From positions 1 to 64,000 of the IMG/VR virus record IMGVR_UViG_3300017963_007659: DNA of 64,000 nt; one strand, written 5' to 3'. Position numbers and translations under genes: made by a program. Numbering within the stretch: the first letter of the stretch is position 1; each line of letters opens with the position of its first letter. The notes beneath the pieces were generated by a model. It was not told where the DNA came from and did no database searches. It saw only the letters and a program-made list of their open reading frames with translations. The DNA comes from a virus. Shown one piece after another: positions 16,236-23,875 of this stretch.

Positions 16236-16247
16236 CGGTAAGAATTC

Positions 16248-16293
16248 TTAACGATAGAAATCTCTACCGATACAGATTTTTAACGATAGAAAT
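16248..16293 (+). repeat. Direct repeat TTAACGATAGAAAT x2 in an intergenic region
   Basis: Two exact 14-nt copies (16248-16261 and 16280-16293) lie 32 nt apart, about three helical turns, upstream of the kinase-ART fusion gene. The spacing and place suggest an operator; the rest of the 16236-16339 gap shows no promoter I trust. Confidence 0.6.
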
Positions 16294-16339
16294 TCCGACC
16301 ATCCAGCGGTTAGTTCTTAGGTGAGGGACTGCACTGCGC

Positions 16340-18553
16340 ATGGCACACGTCAGAAACACAGACATCTTCCGTTGGGTTCATCACTACCTGGAGACGGTAG
16401 CTCATCCTTCCTTCAAGGATTTCGATTCCTACGAAGATCTCGACGATCAAGAAGAGAGCTACGCCGAAGAGGTCGTGGGGAAGATCCTCCGACATGTGGG
16501 GCAACCTGAAGGCACCCCCAGATTCTTCCCGGAGAGGATTGGAGAAGGAGCTGACGCTGAAGTCTACTGGCTCGCCAACAAACGCAAAGTCCTCAAGCTC
16601 ACGGTCTCCGAAGACGACGCCAAAGCCCTAGCATACTTCAAGAAACACCCAGACAAGGGTATCGTGAAGGTCTACGACGTCTTCTCTATCCCAGACACGT
16701 TTCTCTATGGAATCGTCATGGAGAAGCTCACCCCATCTGATAAACACTGGCAGGAGATCGCGGAGCGCATCTCCTTCGCTGGTAGGGGTGGCTTCTTTTT
16801 GAGCATGAAATGGTTCGAGGGGCAGCTCCTACCAGCTATCCAAAAGAGAAGGGAACGAGGAGTCGGTGGTCCTTTCATGGACGCGATGACCCCGGAGAAC
16901 ATCGAAGTCATCCATCATTGGTGTGAGGTGCTGGACAAAGCTGGAATCAAATGGGCTGATATGCACGACGAGAACGTGATGTTCCGGGGACGGCAGCCTG
17001 TCCTCATGGATTTGGGGAGATCGACGGGAGCAACTGGACGCATCCCTCAGATGAAAGCTGCGGCGATTCTTGAAGCTCGCAAGGCTCAACCCATCGATGG
17101 GAAGATCGTCTCCAAGAAGGTGCTGGGGATGATCCTCCGTCACTTCCTCACAGAGAAGATGTACGAGGAGCACGTCCCTACAATGTACCAGGACATGCTC
17201 CCCTACAAGAGATGGAAGCACGAGAACGAGAGAGCCATCGCGGATGGGGTGCACTACGACGAGAATGGTCCTCTGGTCAACGTCTACACCGGCACCTTCT
17301 TCCTGGATGACCTCGACCTCTTCAAGAATTTCCACGCCTTTCTCGAAAAGACAGTCAAAGGATGGGGATGGTATGTGCTGCGCGCCAATCTACCACAGCA
17401 AGAAGGGAAGCCCTACTCCGTGGACTTGGCACCGAACTACGGGACTCTTGTAGAGGACGTCCCTCCCAAGCTCTACCATCTTGCTCTCAAAGAAGATCTC
17501 CCCAGCATCCGACGCAAGGGTCTTATCCCCATGAAGGGGCGTGAGCACGGTGTGACGGTGCGTGGCTATCCAGATAGGGTCTACTTCGCCCGAAGCATGA
17601 ACGTCGTCTACGACCTGCATGAAGGCTTCCTGGGACGCAACTATGAGGAGGAGGGGAAGTACGCGGTCATCACCATCGATACCCACAAGCTGAGAAGGGG
17701 CACGAAGTTCTACGACGACCCGGAAATGCCCCAAGGCTACAGCATGTGGACCTACACGCACGTACCGAAGGAAGCGATTCTTGAAGTGCGTGACATGATG
17801 ACGGAGGAGAGGCTAGCGCAGCTCGTAGAAGCCAGGAAGATTCAACCGCTCTCCAAGGAGTTCGTAGAGAAGAAGCTCTCCGACCTCATCCCGGAATTCC
17901 TCTTCACCCCTGACAACTACAAGACTGTAGAGAGGAAGTACCCAGACCTCTTCGATTACGACACCTGGAGAACCGACGGAATTCAGTATAGTCAGGAAGG
18001 GGTATTCGAGCACAAGAACAAGGTCTCGGCCAATATAGGTACGCATTCGCTCGACCCCTATTTCTTCAAGAATCTCGTCGCTTACCTCGAACCGAAGCTC
18101 AAAGGTTGGGGGTGGTATATTCTCTCCTTACAAATGCCGAAGGACGACTATGACTTCATGAATCTCCAAGTAGCGCCGAACTACGGCACGCAGCTCAAGA
18201 CTCCCCGCTACCTCTACCACATCACCCCGAAGAGTAATATGGAGAGAATCAAGCGCAAGGGGTTCATCCCGAGACCAGCTCGCCAGCACGGAGACGCACA
18301 GCGACGGCAGTATCCAGATAGAGTCTACTTCGGGACTCAATACAGCACTGTCGAGAAGCTCTACAAGGAATTTGTCATCCACGGCGAGAAGGAATCCTAT
18401 GTTCTCTTCATCGTACAGGGAAGCCGCATCCCCAAGAACGTCAAGTTCTACGAGGATCCAGAAATGCCTATGGGTTCGAGCGCATGGACCTACACACACA
18501 TCCCGGCCACCGCTATCGTTGGGATGGAAGATGCTGAGACGGCTTTCAACTAA
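16340..18553 (+). CDS. Kinase-like 13 fused to two ART-like repeats
   Basis: 737 aa. Residues 1-240 are a full kinase-like unit (GEGADAEVY, Lys near 86, DMHDEN near 207, MDLGRS, tail RIPQM). Two tandem repeats of about 245 aa follow. Each starts with an EARKxQPL/I-D-type linker and a helical preamble containing KGWGWY and APNYGT, and each ends in an ADP-ribosyltransferase-like core: LYHLALKEDLPSIRRKGL / RVYFAR / MWTYTHVP (about 378-470) and LYHITPKSNMERIKRKGF / RVYFGT / AWTYTHIP (about 623-720). The His-first and Tyr-Phe strands are clear; the third catalytic residue is not. A phosphotransferase joined to ADP-ribosylating units in one chain is striking. Confidence 0.85.
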   Translation: MAHVRNTDIFRWVHHYLETVAHPSFKDFDSYEDLDDQEESYAEEVVGKILRHVGQPEGTPRFFPERIGEGADAEVYWLANKRKVLKLTVSEDDAKALAYFKKHPDKGIVKVYDVFSIPDTFLYGIVMEKLTPSDKHWQEIAERISFAGRGGFFLSMKWFEGQLLPAIQKRRERGVGGPFMDAMTPENIEVIHHWCEVLDKAGIKWADMHDENVMFRGRQPVLMDLGRSTGATGRIPQMKAAAILEARKAQPIDGKIVSKKVLGMILRHFLTEKMYEEHVPTMYQDMLPYKRWKHENERAIADGVHYDENGPLVNVYTGTFFLDDLDLFKNFHAFLEKTVKGWGWYVLRANLPQQEGKPYSVDLAPNYGTLVEDVPPKLYHLALKEDLPSIRRKGLIPMKGREHGVTVRGYPDRVYFARSMNVVYDLHEGFLGRNYEEEGKYAVITIDTHKLRRGTKFYDDPEMPQGYSMWTYTHVPKEAILEVRDMMTEERLAQLVEARKIQPLSKEFVEKKLSDLIPEFLFTPDNYKTVERKYPDLFDYDTWRTDGIQYSQEGVFEHKNKVSANIGTHSLDPYFFKNLVAYLEPKLKGWGWYILSLQMPKDDYDFMNLQVAPNYGTQLKTPRYLYHITPKSNMERIKRKGFIPRPARQHGDAQRRQYPDRVYFGTQYSTVEKLYKEFVIHGEKESYVLFIVQGSRIPKNVKFYEDPEMPMGSSAWTYTHIPATAIVGMEDAETAFN

Positions 18554-18564
18554 GGTGGGATGTG

Positions 18565-19254
18565 ATGTCTGAGGTTGAGAAATTCGGCGAGACCATCGGG
18601 TTCATTCTCCGTAAGAACGCCCTCCCTAGAGCAGGTCGGGAGCGCTCCGAGGCGATAGCTGAAGCCATCTTCGAGAGGCTTGGGGAGACCAAGGCTCCTT
18701 CTGACCTTGGACGGGGGAGCTACGCCAACGTCTACTGGCTCAAGGGCAACCGCAAGAGAATCTTGAAAATCACGAGCGACTCCAGCGATGCGTTCGCTCT
18801 GAAGCACCTACAAGAATCCCCCAAGAAGTCCCTCGTCAAGGTCCACGACGTCTTCGAGATCGTTCCGAAGCATCTGTGGGGAGCTGTGACGGAGAAGCTG
18901 TCCCCTCTCTCGTCCACAGAGTACGACAACTGGCAGCAACTTCGTGAGATGCTTGAAGAAGATGAGGCTTTCTATGATGTCGAGAGGACCCTCGGTCGAG
19001 AAGGCGTGACAACGCGGTACTTCTATCTCTTGGAGCAAGCGAAAGAAAAAGCAGGCACCGTCCTCCCTACCGACAAAATGCTTGAGAGCATCTTCAAGTG
19101 GGGGAAGGACCTGTCCTCCCTTGGAATCAAATTCACCGACCTGACGGAAGACAACATCATGAAGAAGGGGGCGAACGACATCCTCATCGATCTCGGCTAC
19201 AGCGATGTCCGTCCTACAAGAATCCCTGCTCTCCAGGGAGAGGGCATACACTAA
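18565..19254 (+). CDS. Kinase-like protein 14
   Basis: A 229-aa member. Gly loop GRGSYANVY, Lys near 68, catalytic DLTEDN (about 192-197), IDLGYS, tail RIPALQGEGIH. Its insert is long and acidic (REMLEEDEAFYDVERTLG). ATG 18565 has AAGGTGGGA upstream. Confidence 0.85.
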   Translation: MSEVEKFGETIGFILRKNALPRAGRERSEAIAEAIFERLGETKAPSDLGRGSYANVYWLKGNRKRILKITSDSSDAFALKHLQESPKKSLVKVHDVFEIVPKHLWGAVTEKLSPLSSTEYDNWQQLREMLEEDEAFYDVERTLGREGVTTRYFYLLEQAKEKAGTVLPTDKMLESIFKWGKDLSSLGIKFTDLTEDNIMKKGANDILIDLGYSDVRPTRIPALQGEGIH

Positions 19255-19274
19255 CTACAAGAAAGGATACAACT

Positions 19275-19556
19275 ATGCGCATTTCAGCTTATCATTCCGA
19301 CACCCTCTCAGCTCATGTCGTCATCGTCAAAGAGGGCAAGGCTCTCGGACGGGTCCAATGGGCAGACACCAAGAAGAAGACCTGCATGATCGCCATCGAT
19401 CATCTCGACTCCTACGAAGAGACCTATGACCGGACAATCGTGCCTGACGATGTTCGTGGCTTCACGCTGAAGGAGCTTCAAGAATTGGAAGCTGAGGGTA
19501 TCGAGATTCTTCCGAGGGCTGAGGTTGAACTCTTGAAGCAGGCTGCTTTGGAGTAG
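19275..19556 (+). CDS. Hypothetical protein, 93 aa
   Basis: Not recognised. Short protein with an N-terminal beta-rich half (HVVIVKEGKALGRVQW, an SH3- or OB-like strand pattern) and a helical C-terminus (LKELQELEAEGIEIL...EVELLKQ). ATG 19275 has AAAGGA at a good distance. It closes the second kinase run, 20 nt downstream of kinase 14, and converges with the next minus-strand gene. Confidence 0.7.
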   Translation: MRISAYHSDTLSAHVVIVKEGKALGRVQWADTKKKTCMIAIDHLDSYEETYDRTIVPDDVRGFTLKELQELEAEGIEILPRAEVELLKQAALE

Positions 19557-19569
19557 AGATGTTGGAGGT

Positions 19570-19821
19570 CTACGAGAGGATGGAGCGCTGCTCGGGGGTG
19601 AAGCTGTCGAGGTAGATGACGTCGCCGATGGCGAGGCAGAGAGCGTCACGAACGGGAGCGGGGGAGTAGGGAGTGACGTCGCCGCAATAGACCCAGCAGT
19701 TCTCTTGGAGGTCGAAGCGATTGAGAGAAAAGTTGCGACCGGATTCGAGGACACGCTCAGCCTCGAAAGTCTCGTTGGTGACGGGGTGCTGAAACTTGAC
19801 GGTGACTGTTGAGTTGCTCAT
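19570..19821 (-). CDS. Hypothetical protein, 83 aa
   Basis: Not recognised. Small soluble protein with predicted beta strands (TVTVKFQHP, ENCWVYCGDV, AIGDVIYLDSF) and two cysteines. ATG 19821 follows a GGAGGAAA ribosome site and its own sigma70-like promoter. One of the few minus-strand genes, transcribed divergently from kinase 15. Confidence 0.7.
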   Translation of the reverse strand: MSNSTVTVKFQHPVTNETFEAERVLESGRNFSLNRFDLQENCWVYCGDVTPYSPAPVRDALCLAIGDVIYLDSFTPEQRSILS

Positions 19822-19843
19822 GCTGTTTCCTCCAACCAAGAGA

Positions 19844-19872
19844 ACAATACCAAAGATATTCTTGAAGGTCAA
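19844..19872 (-). promoter_or_regulatory. Sigma70-like promoter of the 83-aa gene
   Basis: TTGACC (19867-19872), 17-nt spacer, TATTGT (19844-19849) on the minus strand. The spacer contains an exact CTTCAAGAAT (the 10-mer's complement) on the transcribed strand. Confidence 0.7.
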
Positions 19873-19982
19873 GAAAAAGTTTTGAAAGAGGAAAATTGAA
19901 TGACAACTTTTGAAAAACTTTCTCTAGCTAATCCTAAAATAAGCAAAAGGTTCTAAATTATTTAGGAAAGAAGAGTTCTAGC
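19873..19982 (+). promoter_or_regulatory. AT-rich divergent intergenic region upstream of kinase 15
   Basis: Unusually A/T-rich for this genome. It carries two related blocks, AAAAGTTTTGAAAG and CAACTTTTGAAAAACTTTC, and a TAAAAT box near 19935, with TTGAAA 19 nt upstream. A plus-strand promoter and possibly an operator are likely; no precise boxes can be claimed. Confidence 0.35.
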
Positions 19983-20762
19983 ATGACTTTCGACCGAGAC
20001 TTCCAACATCTACTCTCCATGTCCGGAGCTTCCAAAGGACTATCTTCCTCACTTATTCCGGCTATTCTGGAGCGAATAGGAGAGTCCACAGTCCCAACGC
20101 AACAACTAGGGCATGGGAAGTTTGCTGTAGCTTTTTGGCTCAAGCAGAAGCGTAAAAGGGTCCTGAAGATTACGAGAGATGTGGAGGACGCCTACGCTAT
20201 GCAACGGGTCAAAGACCGTCCACAGAAGCATCTCGTCAAAGTATATGACGTATTTGAGATTGTAGAACATCGCCTCTGGGGAATTGTTGCTGAGAAGCTC
20301 ACTCCGATGGACTACGAAGAGAAAGATGCGTGGCAAGAGCTTTGGAATATACTTTCAAGCGAGGAATATGCGTATCTCGGGGATGAGCTAGTACAAAACG
20401 GCTTGACCCCTGGGTTCGCGGATGAGGTAGTAGACGCCATAGAGAATCCCATCGATGACGGTGAAGAGGACGAGGAAGACGAAGACGTCTGGGATCGTCA
20501 CTTCTATGAGGTCCCTGAAGATGATATCCTTGACGCGCTGCGTAATTGGGGGAAAGAGTTGAGTGCGCTCAATATCAAGTTCTATGACTTCCATCCAGGG
20601 AACATCATGATGAGACGGCACGACTACATTCTTGTAGATCTAGGGTATGGAGCAGTTCCACATACAAAGGTCCCAGAATTGGATATTGGGCAAGAAGGAT
20701 ACCAGTATCCCTTGAAGTTCAGCCAGGCGGCAGCTACAAGAATCCCAAAACTGCAAGAATAG
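19983..20762 (+). CDS. Kinase-like protein 15, with doubled tail motif
   Basis: A 259-aa member. Gly loop GHGKFAVAF, Lys near 62, hinge EKLTPM, catalytic DFHPGN (about 202-207), VDLGYG. An acidic insert (DDGEEDEEDEDVWD, about 157-170) sits before the catalytic loop. The C-terminus carries the family tail twice: KVPELDI, then after about 20 aa RIPKLQE. Stands apart from the other runs with its own AT-rich upstream region. Confidence 0.85.
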   Translation: MTFDRDFQHLLSMSGASKGLSSSLIPAILERIGESTVPTQQLGHGKFAVAFWLKQKRKRVLKITRDVEDAYAMQRVKDRPQKHLVKVYDVFEIVEHRLWGIVAEKLTPMDYEEKDAWQELWNILSSEEYAYLGDELVQNGLTPGFADEVVDAIENPIDDGEEDEEDEDVWDRHFYEVPEDDILDALRNWGKELSALNIKFYDFHPGNIMMRRHDYILVDLGYGAVPHTKVPELDIGQEGYQYPLKFSQAAATRIPKLQE

Positions 20763-20772
20763 GAGAACTCAC

Positions 20773-21195
20773 ATGTTCACAGCTTCACAGATAGTAGCTC
20801 ACCTGATAGGAGACTACCTCCTCCAGTCCGATTGGATGGCGGTTGAGAAGACCAAGCGGTTACGTCCTGCTCTCATCCACGGAATCTTCTACACGCTCCC
20901 CTTCATCTTCCTCATGAGCTTCGGCTGGTTCTGGAATGCGGTAGCCTTCCTCCTGATAGCGCTCTCACACGCGCTCATCGACCGCTACAGGTTGGCTCGC
21001 TACGTGGGGTGGGCCAAGAACAACATCGCTCCTCTCTTCTACAACAAGCAGTGGGATGAGTGCAAGGGGACCGGCTACGGACCGGAGAAGCCTGCTTGGA
21101 TGGCGGTATGGTTGCTGATCATCACTGACAACACGATGCACCTGGTGGTCAATGCTGTGGTGTTGGGGGTTTGCGGCTGGGTAGCTGCTGGGTAG
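20773..21195 (+). CDS. DUF3307-like integral membrane protein
   Basis: 140 aa with several hydrophobic segments (about 32-70 and 112-138) and an N-terminal HLIGDYLLQSDWMA followed by EKTKRLRPALIHGIFYT, the conserved H-x2-GD-x2-LQ and K...H pattern of DUF3307 proteins. The His/Asp residues near the membrane face suggest a conserved but unknown activity. Phages and bacteria both carry this family. GGAG lies 8 nt before the ATG. Follows kinase 15 by 10 nt and is probably co-transcribed. Confidence 0.8.
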   Translation: MFTASQIVAHLIGDYLLQSDWMAVEKTKRLRPALIHGIFYTLPFIFLMSFGWFWNAVAFLLIALSHALIDRYRLARYVGWAKNNIAPLFYNKQWDECKGTGYGPEKPAWMAVWLLIITDNTMHLVVNAVVLGVCGWVAAG

Positions 21196-21196
21196 G

Positions 21197-21445
21197 CTAG
21201 TCTTCGTCGAGGACGGTCTTCTCGTCTTCAACGACCATCTGGACGTCTCCGTACAGCTCCGCAGCGACCTCACGAACCTCGTGAAGAGTCTCACAATGGA
21301 TGTTTTGTTTGTCATTGGTGCGAAGCTTCCACTCCGTCACCCCACAGATCCGGTACTTCTCAGCGTAGCCGATGGTGACTCCATTGACCACGACGTCGCG
21401 CTGCCCATCGCCATTGGTGTCCATCCTGACTGTGATTGTCGCCAT
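21197..21445 (-). CDS. Hypothetical protein, 82 aa
   Basis: Not recognised. Begins with a beta hairpin containing DTNGDGQRDVVVNG, which resembles a calcium-binding D-x-N/D-x-D-G loop but is single and may be incidental. The C-terminus is acidic. ATG 21445 lies just inside its promoter, with GGAGGGC as ribosome site. Converges with the DUF3307-like gene with 1 nt between stops. Confidence 0.7.
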   Translation of the reverse strand: MATITVRMDTNGDGQRDVVVNGVTIGYAEKYRICGVTEWKLRTNDKQNIHCETLHEVREVAAELYGDVQMVVEDEKTVLDED

Positions 21446-21468
21446 GCTTCTGCCCTCCAACTAGGTAC

Positions 21469-21497
21469 ACCCTACAAGAATCCCCCTACGATGTCAA
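21469..21497 (-). promoter_or_regulatory. Sigma70-like promoter of the 82-aa gene
   Basis: TTGACA (21492-21497), 17-nt spacer, TAGGGT (21469-21474) on the minus strand. An exact ATTCTTGTAG abuts and overlaps the -10 box. Confidence 0.75.
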
Positions 21498-21514
21498 CGA
21501 AAATCGACCTGATA

Positions 21515-21522
21515 GGTTACAT
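21515..21522 (+). promoter_or_regulatory. GGTTACAT, variant of the RGTTAYCT element
   Basis: Twenty nt before the ATG at 21543; one mismatch from consensus. Divergent with the promoter at 21469-21497. Confidence 0.3.
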
Positions 21523-21542
21523 GAGAGGGACAGGAGACACCA

Positions 21543-21947
21543 ATGTGCATTGACTCTAAACGGGTTGCTCACATAGCCGTAAAGCTCGTGAAGGCGGGTT
21601 ACGCTGACGAGGCACTTCTGATTCTTGAAGCCAAGAAGAAGAAGAAAGGTCCTGACTACTACAAGAAACGGGCGAAGAAGCGCATGGATGACGCCTTCGA
21701 CCGAGCAGGGGGTGGGGCTAAGGGAGTGGCTGCTGTCCTGAAGGCAACGAAGCTCCGGATCAAGAAGACAACGCTGCCAATCAAGCTATGGGGTATCGTA
21801 GACGCTCTGGATGACCTCATCATGAAGAGCCGTGACCTCCAGACAGAGTGGGGCGTCAAGGATGCGGATAAGAAGTTCGTGAAGTTGCGAGACCAAGCCA
21901 AAGCCAAAGCCAAGAAGATAGAGAAATCCGCTATTTCTAGAGGTTAG
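21543..21947 (+). CDS. Basic LEAG-helix protein, 134 aa
   Basis: Starts with the LEAG-type hairpin (RVAHIAVKLVKAGYADEALLIL, about 7-28) and then becomes very Lys-rich (KKKKKGPDYYKKRAKKRMDD and a C-terminal KAKAKKIEK). Likely nucleic-acid or acidic-protein binding. It sits immediately before the first virion-protein gene, so it may be virion-associated. ATG has AGGAG upstream. Confidence 0.75.
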   Translation: MCIDSKRVAHIAVKLVKAGYADEALLILEAKKKKKGPDYYKKRAKKRMDDAFDRAGGGAKGVAAVLKATKLRIKKTTLPIKLWGIVDALDDLIMKSRDLQTEWGVKDADKKFVKLRDQAKAKAKKIEKSAISRG

Positions 21948-21958
21948 TTGTAGACAGC

Positions 21959-23548
21959 ATGCTGATCTCCCCTTTTGAGCAGGTGTACCACAGTGTATAC
22001 CAACGGATGTTGGACGCGGTAAAAGCGTCTACCTTCCTCTTGCGCGCCCCTATCATCATTCCCGCGTCTGCGACGGGGACGGACTTCACAATATCGGAGT
22101 TGACTCCAGGGATTGGGGTTCAGATTAGTGTAGACGGGAAAGAGTATGTGCGCTTCGTCCCGGCACAAGAGACGGAGACGCACACCCTCATCTTGGAGCC
22201 CAGCAAGAGACATCTGGTGGAGGCACGGGATGACGCTGGGAATGTGTCATCGACTCTTGTAGCTTCGGCGTACTACGCGACGATGCTTGGTGGGCTCGCT
22301 CAAGACTGGTTCACGAATGTTCGGCGTGACCTCGAAGACCATGAGAGACAGCTCACCTCTCGCTACTCTTCAAGATTATTGGAGCACCGTCTCACCTTCG
22401 AGAATCTTCTCCCCCGCACCCGTGCGTTCCGTCGACAGCTCGTCCGGATGGGAGCTAAGTCGCTCGTCAACGAGATGACATCCGGACAAGGTGTCCTGGA
22501 CCTGACAGCCGCTGGTACAGCCCAGACGCCCCTCGTTTATCCGGTGGCGTCATCGAAGACGGTGTTCGCTCCACACGTCCATCCTTTGTTCAATGAAGCC
22601 GCTGATTTTGGAGGCTTTGAGTTCCACATCTGGCTCTTCAACACCTGTGTGGCTTCTTGGGCTGCCTTCATCCGTCTCGCGAACAACCTCGACGATGATA
22701 TCATGAAGCTGCTGGAGGTCGGGGAGAGCAAGGTCGTTGTAGACGTTGGCGGCACCATTGAGCAGCATGTCTTCGACTTCTCTCAAATCGGATGTGGGCT
22801 GGAGAGCATTCTCTCTGAGTTCCTGGACTGCATGGCGGCGATTCGTGCTTTCATTCTCACGACCATCAGCAGTGAGTACGTCATTGAAGCCTACGGGTAC
22901 TTCTTGGACACGGAAGTCGAGAACGTTCTTGGAGGACGGTGGCTCGATTCTCCGATCCCTCTTGACTCCGGTGTTGTGCTCGATACTGAGGACGACATCG
23001 ACCCCACAGTGGCTGGAGGAGATGGTTGGGTAGGTACGGGGCTTAGCGACAGAACGGACGCGCACGGCGTCGATACGGTGGTCCAGGGTGTAGCTACTTT
23101 CGCCACCTTCACTCAGTTCTATGAAGGTCCAGCCATCACGCCTCTCCAGACTCAGGGACTATCGGTTGATCTCGACCACGCCATCACGACTACAAGTGAC
23201 GGTGACATCGTTGTCGTGGGTCTCGATACGGTGACTGGCTACATCCAGATCATAAACAACACGTTTGACGCTGGCGATGCGGTAGTCATCGCGGGTCTAC
23301 CTTTCACCTTGGGGATTGGACCTCCTCCTCTTTGGAGTGCAGGTCTTACAGGGAGGTTCACAGCGGTCAACATCGCGGCTGCTATCAATGCAGCTCCTCC
23401 ATGGCCTGGAATCGTGGCGATAGCGTCCACACTTTCCCCCATTGTAGCGCTCTACGTGCCCTATGTGGGTCCTCCTCCTGTCGTGACGCTCGCTGTTATA
23501 GACGCACCAACCAATAACTTCGTGATCTCCGGTCCGCAGTTGGCCTAA
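21959..23548 (+). CDS. Virion structural protein, 529 aa (tail/baseplate-like)
   Basis: No named family recognised. The N-terminal third (about 1-190) mixes beta strands and a helical coil (NVRRDLEDHERQLTSRYSSRLLEHR). The middle contains hydrophobic helices (NTCVASWAAFIRLANNLDDDIMKLL). From about 335 the protein is Gly/Asp/Thr-rich beta sandwich of the kind found in tail tube, baseplate or fibre proteins. Placement at the head of a virion-gene group supports a structural role. GAC/GTC-rich codon use matches other virion genes in the window. Confidence 0.7.
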   Translation: MLISPFEQVYHSVYQRMLDAVKASTFLLRAPIIIPASATGTDFTISELTPGIGVQISVDGKEYVRFVPAQETETHTLILEPSKRHLVEARDDAGNVSSTLVASAYYATMLGGLAQDWFTNVRRDLEDHERQLTSRYSSRLLEHRLTFENLLPRTRAFRRQLVRMGAKSLVNEMTSGQGVLDLTAAGTAQTPLVYPVASSKTVFAPHVHPLFNEAADFGGFEFHIWLFNTCVASWAAFIRLANNLDDDIMKLLEVGESKVVVDVGGTIEQHVFDFSQIGCGLESILSEFLDCMAAIRAFILTTISSEYVIEAYGYFLDTEVENVLGGRWLDSPIPLDSGVVLDTEDDIDPTVAGGDGWVGTGLSDRTDAHGVDTVVQGVATFATFTQFYEGPAITPLQTQGLSVDLDHAITTTSDGDIVVVGLDTVTGYIQIINNTFDAGDAVVIAGLPFTLGIGPPPLWSAGLTGRFTAVNIAAAINAAPPWPGIVAIASTLSPIVALYVPYVGPPPVVTLAVIDAPTNNFVISGPQLA

Positions 23549-23552
23549 TCAC

Positions 23553-23560
23553 GGTTATCT
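23553..23560 (+). promoter_or_regulatory. GGTTATCT element
   Basis: Four nt after the stop of the 529-aa gene and 21 nt before the ATG at 23582; a second GGTTAC lies between. Confidence 0.45.
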
Positions 23561-23581
23561 TGAAGGGATAGAGAGGTTACT

Positions 23582-23866
23582 ATGGCTAAAAGATTCAAGC
23601 ACCTTTGCGCTGCTTCAAGAAGCATGATCCCCCTGTGTCAACACCTGAGCTACGAGAAAGGTGCTGTATGCGCCAAGAAAGTCGCTCTGGTTCAGGACAA
23701 CATCGAGTTGGGACCGGCTGACAGGAAAGCCTGTAGGCACTTCCTTTCGGTCGATGCGGTAGAGACCACGGTAGAGACCACGGTAGAGACCACGGAAGAG
23801 AAAAAGACCAAGAGAGGTCGCAAGAAGACCGTCAAGGATAGTTCCTCTCTTGAGGGAGATGAATAA
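23582..23866 (+). CDS. Small Cys-containing protein with VETT repeats
   Basis: 94 aa. Four cysteines spaced through residues 8-60 (C9, C19, C30, C51) with His residues suggest a possible small metal-binding fold, followed by a Thr/Glu linker of three VETT units and a basic KRGRKK tail. The start has GAGAGG upstream. Function unknown; possibly a DNA- or virion-associated accessory protein. Confidence 0.7.
   Translation: MAKRFKHLCAASRSMIPLCQHLSYEKGAVCAKKVALVQDNIELGPADRKACRHFLSVDAVETTVETTVETTEEKKTKRGRKKTVKDSSSLEGDE
23759..23794 (+). repeat. Three tandem 12-nt repeats
   Basis: GTAGAGACCACG occurs three times in a row in frame and encodes VETT x3; a fourth, degenerate unit follows. Copy number probably varies between relatives. 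Confidence 0.9.
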
Positions 23867-23875
23867 GGATCCTGC

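Noticed and set aside
21197-21445. EF-hand or dockerin calcium protein
   Set aside because: Only one short D-x-N-x-D-G loop is present, without the pairing or helices expected.
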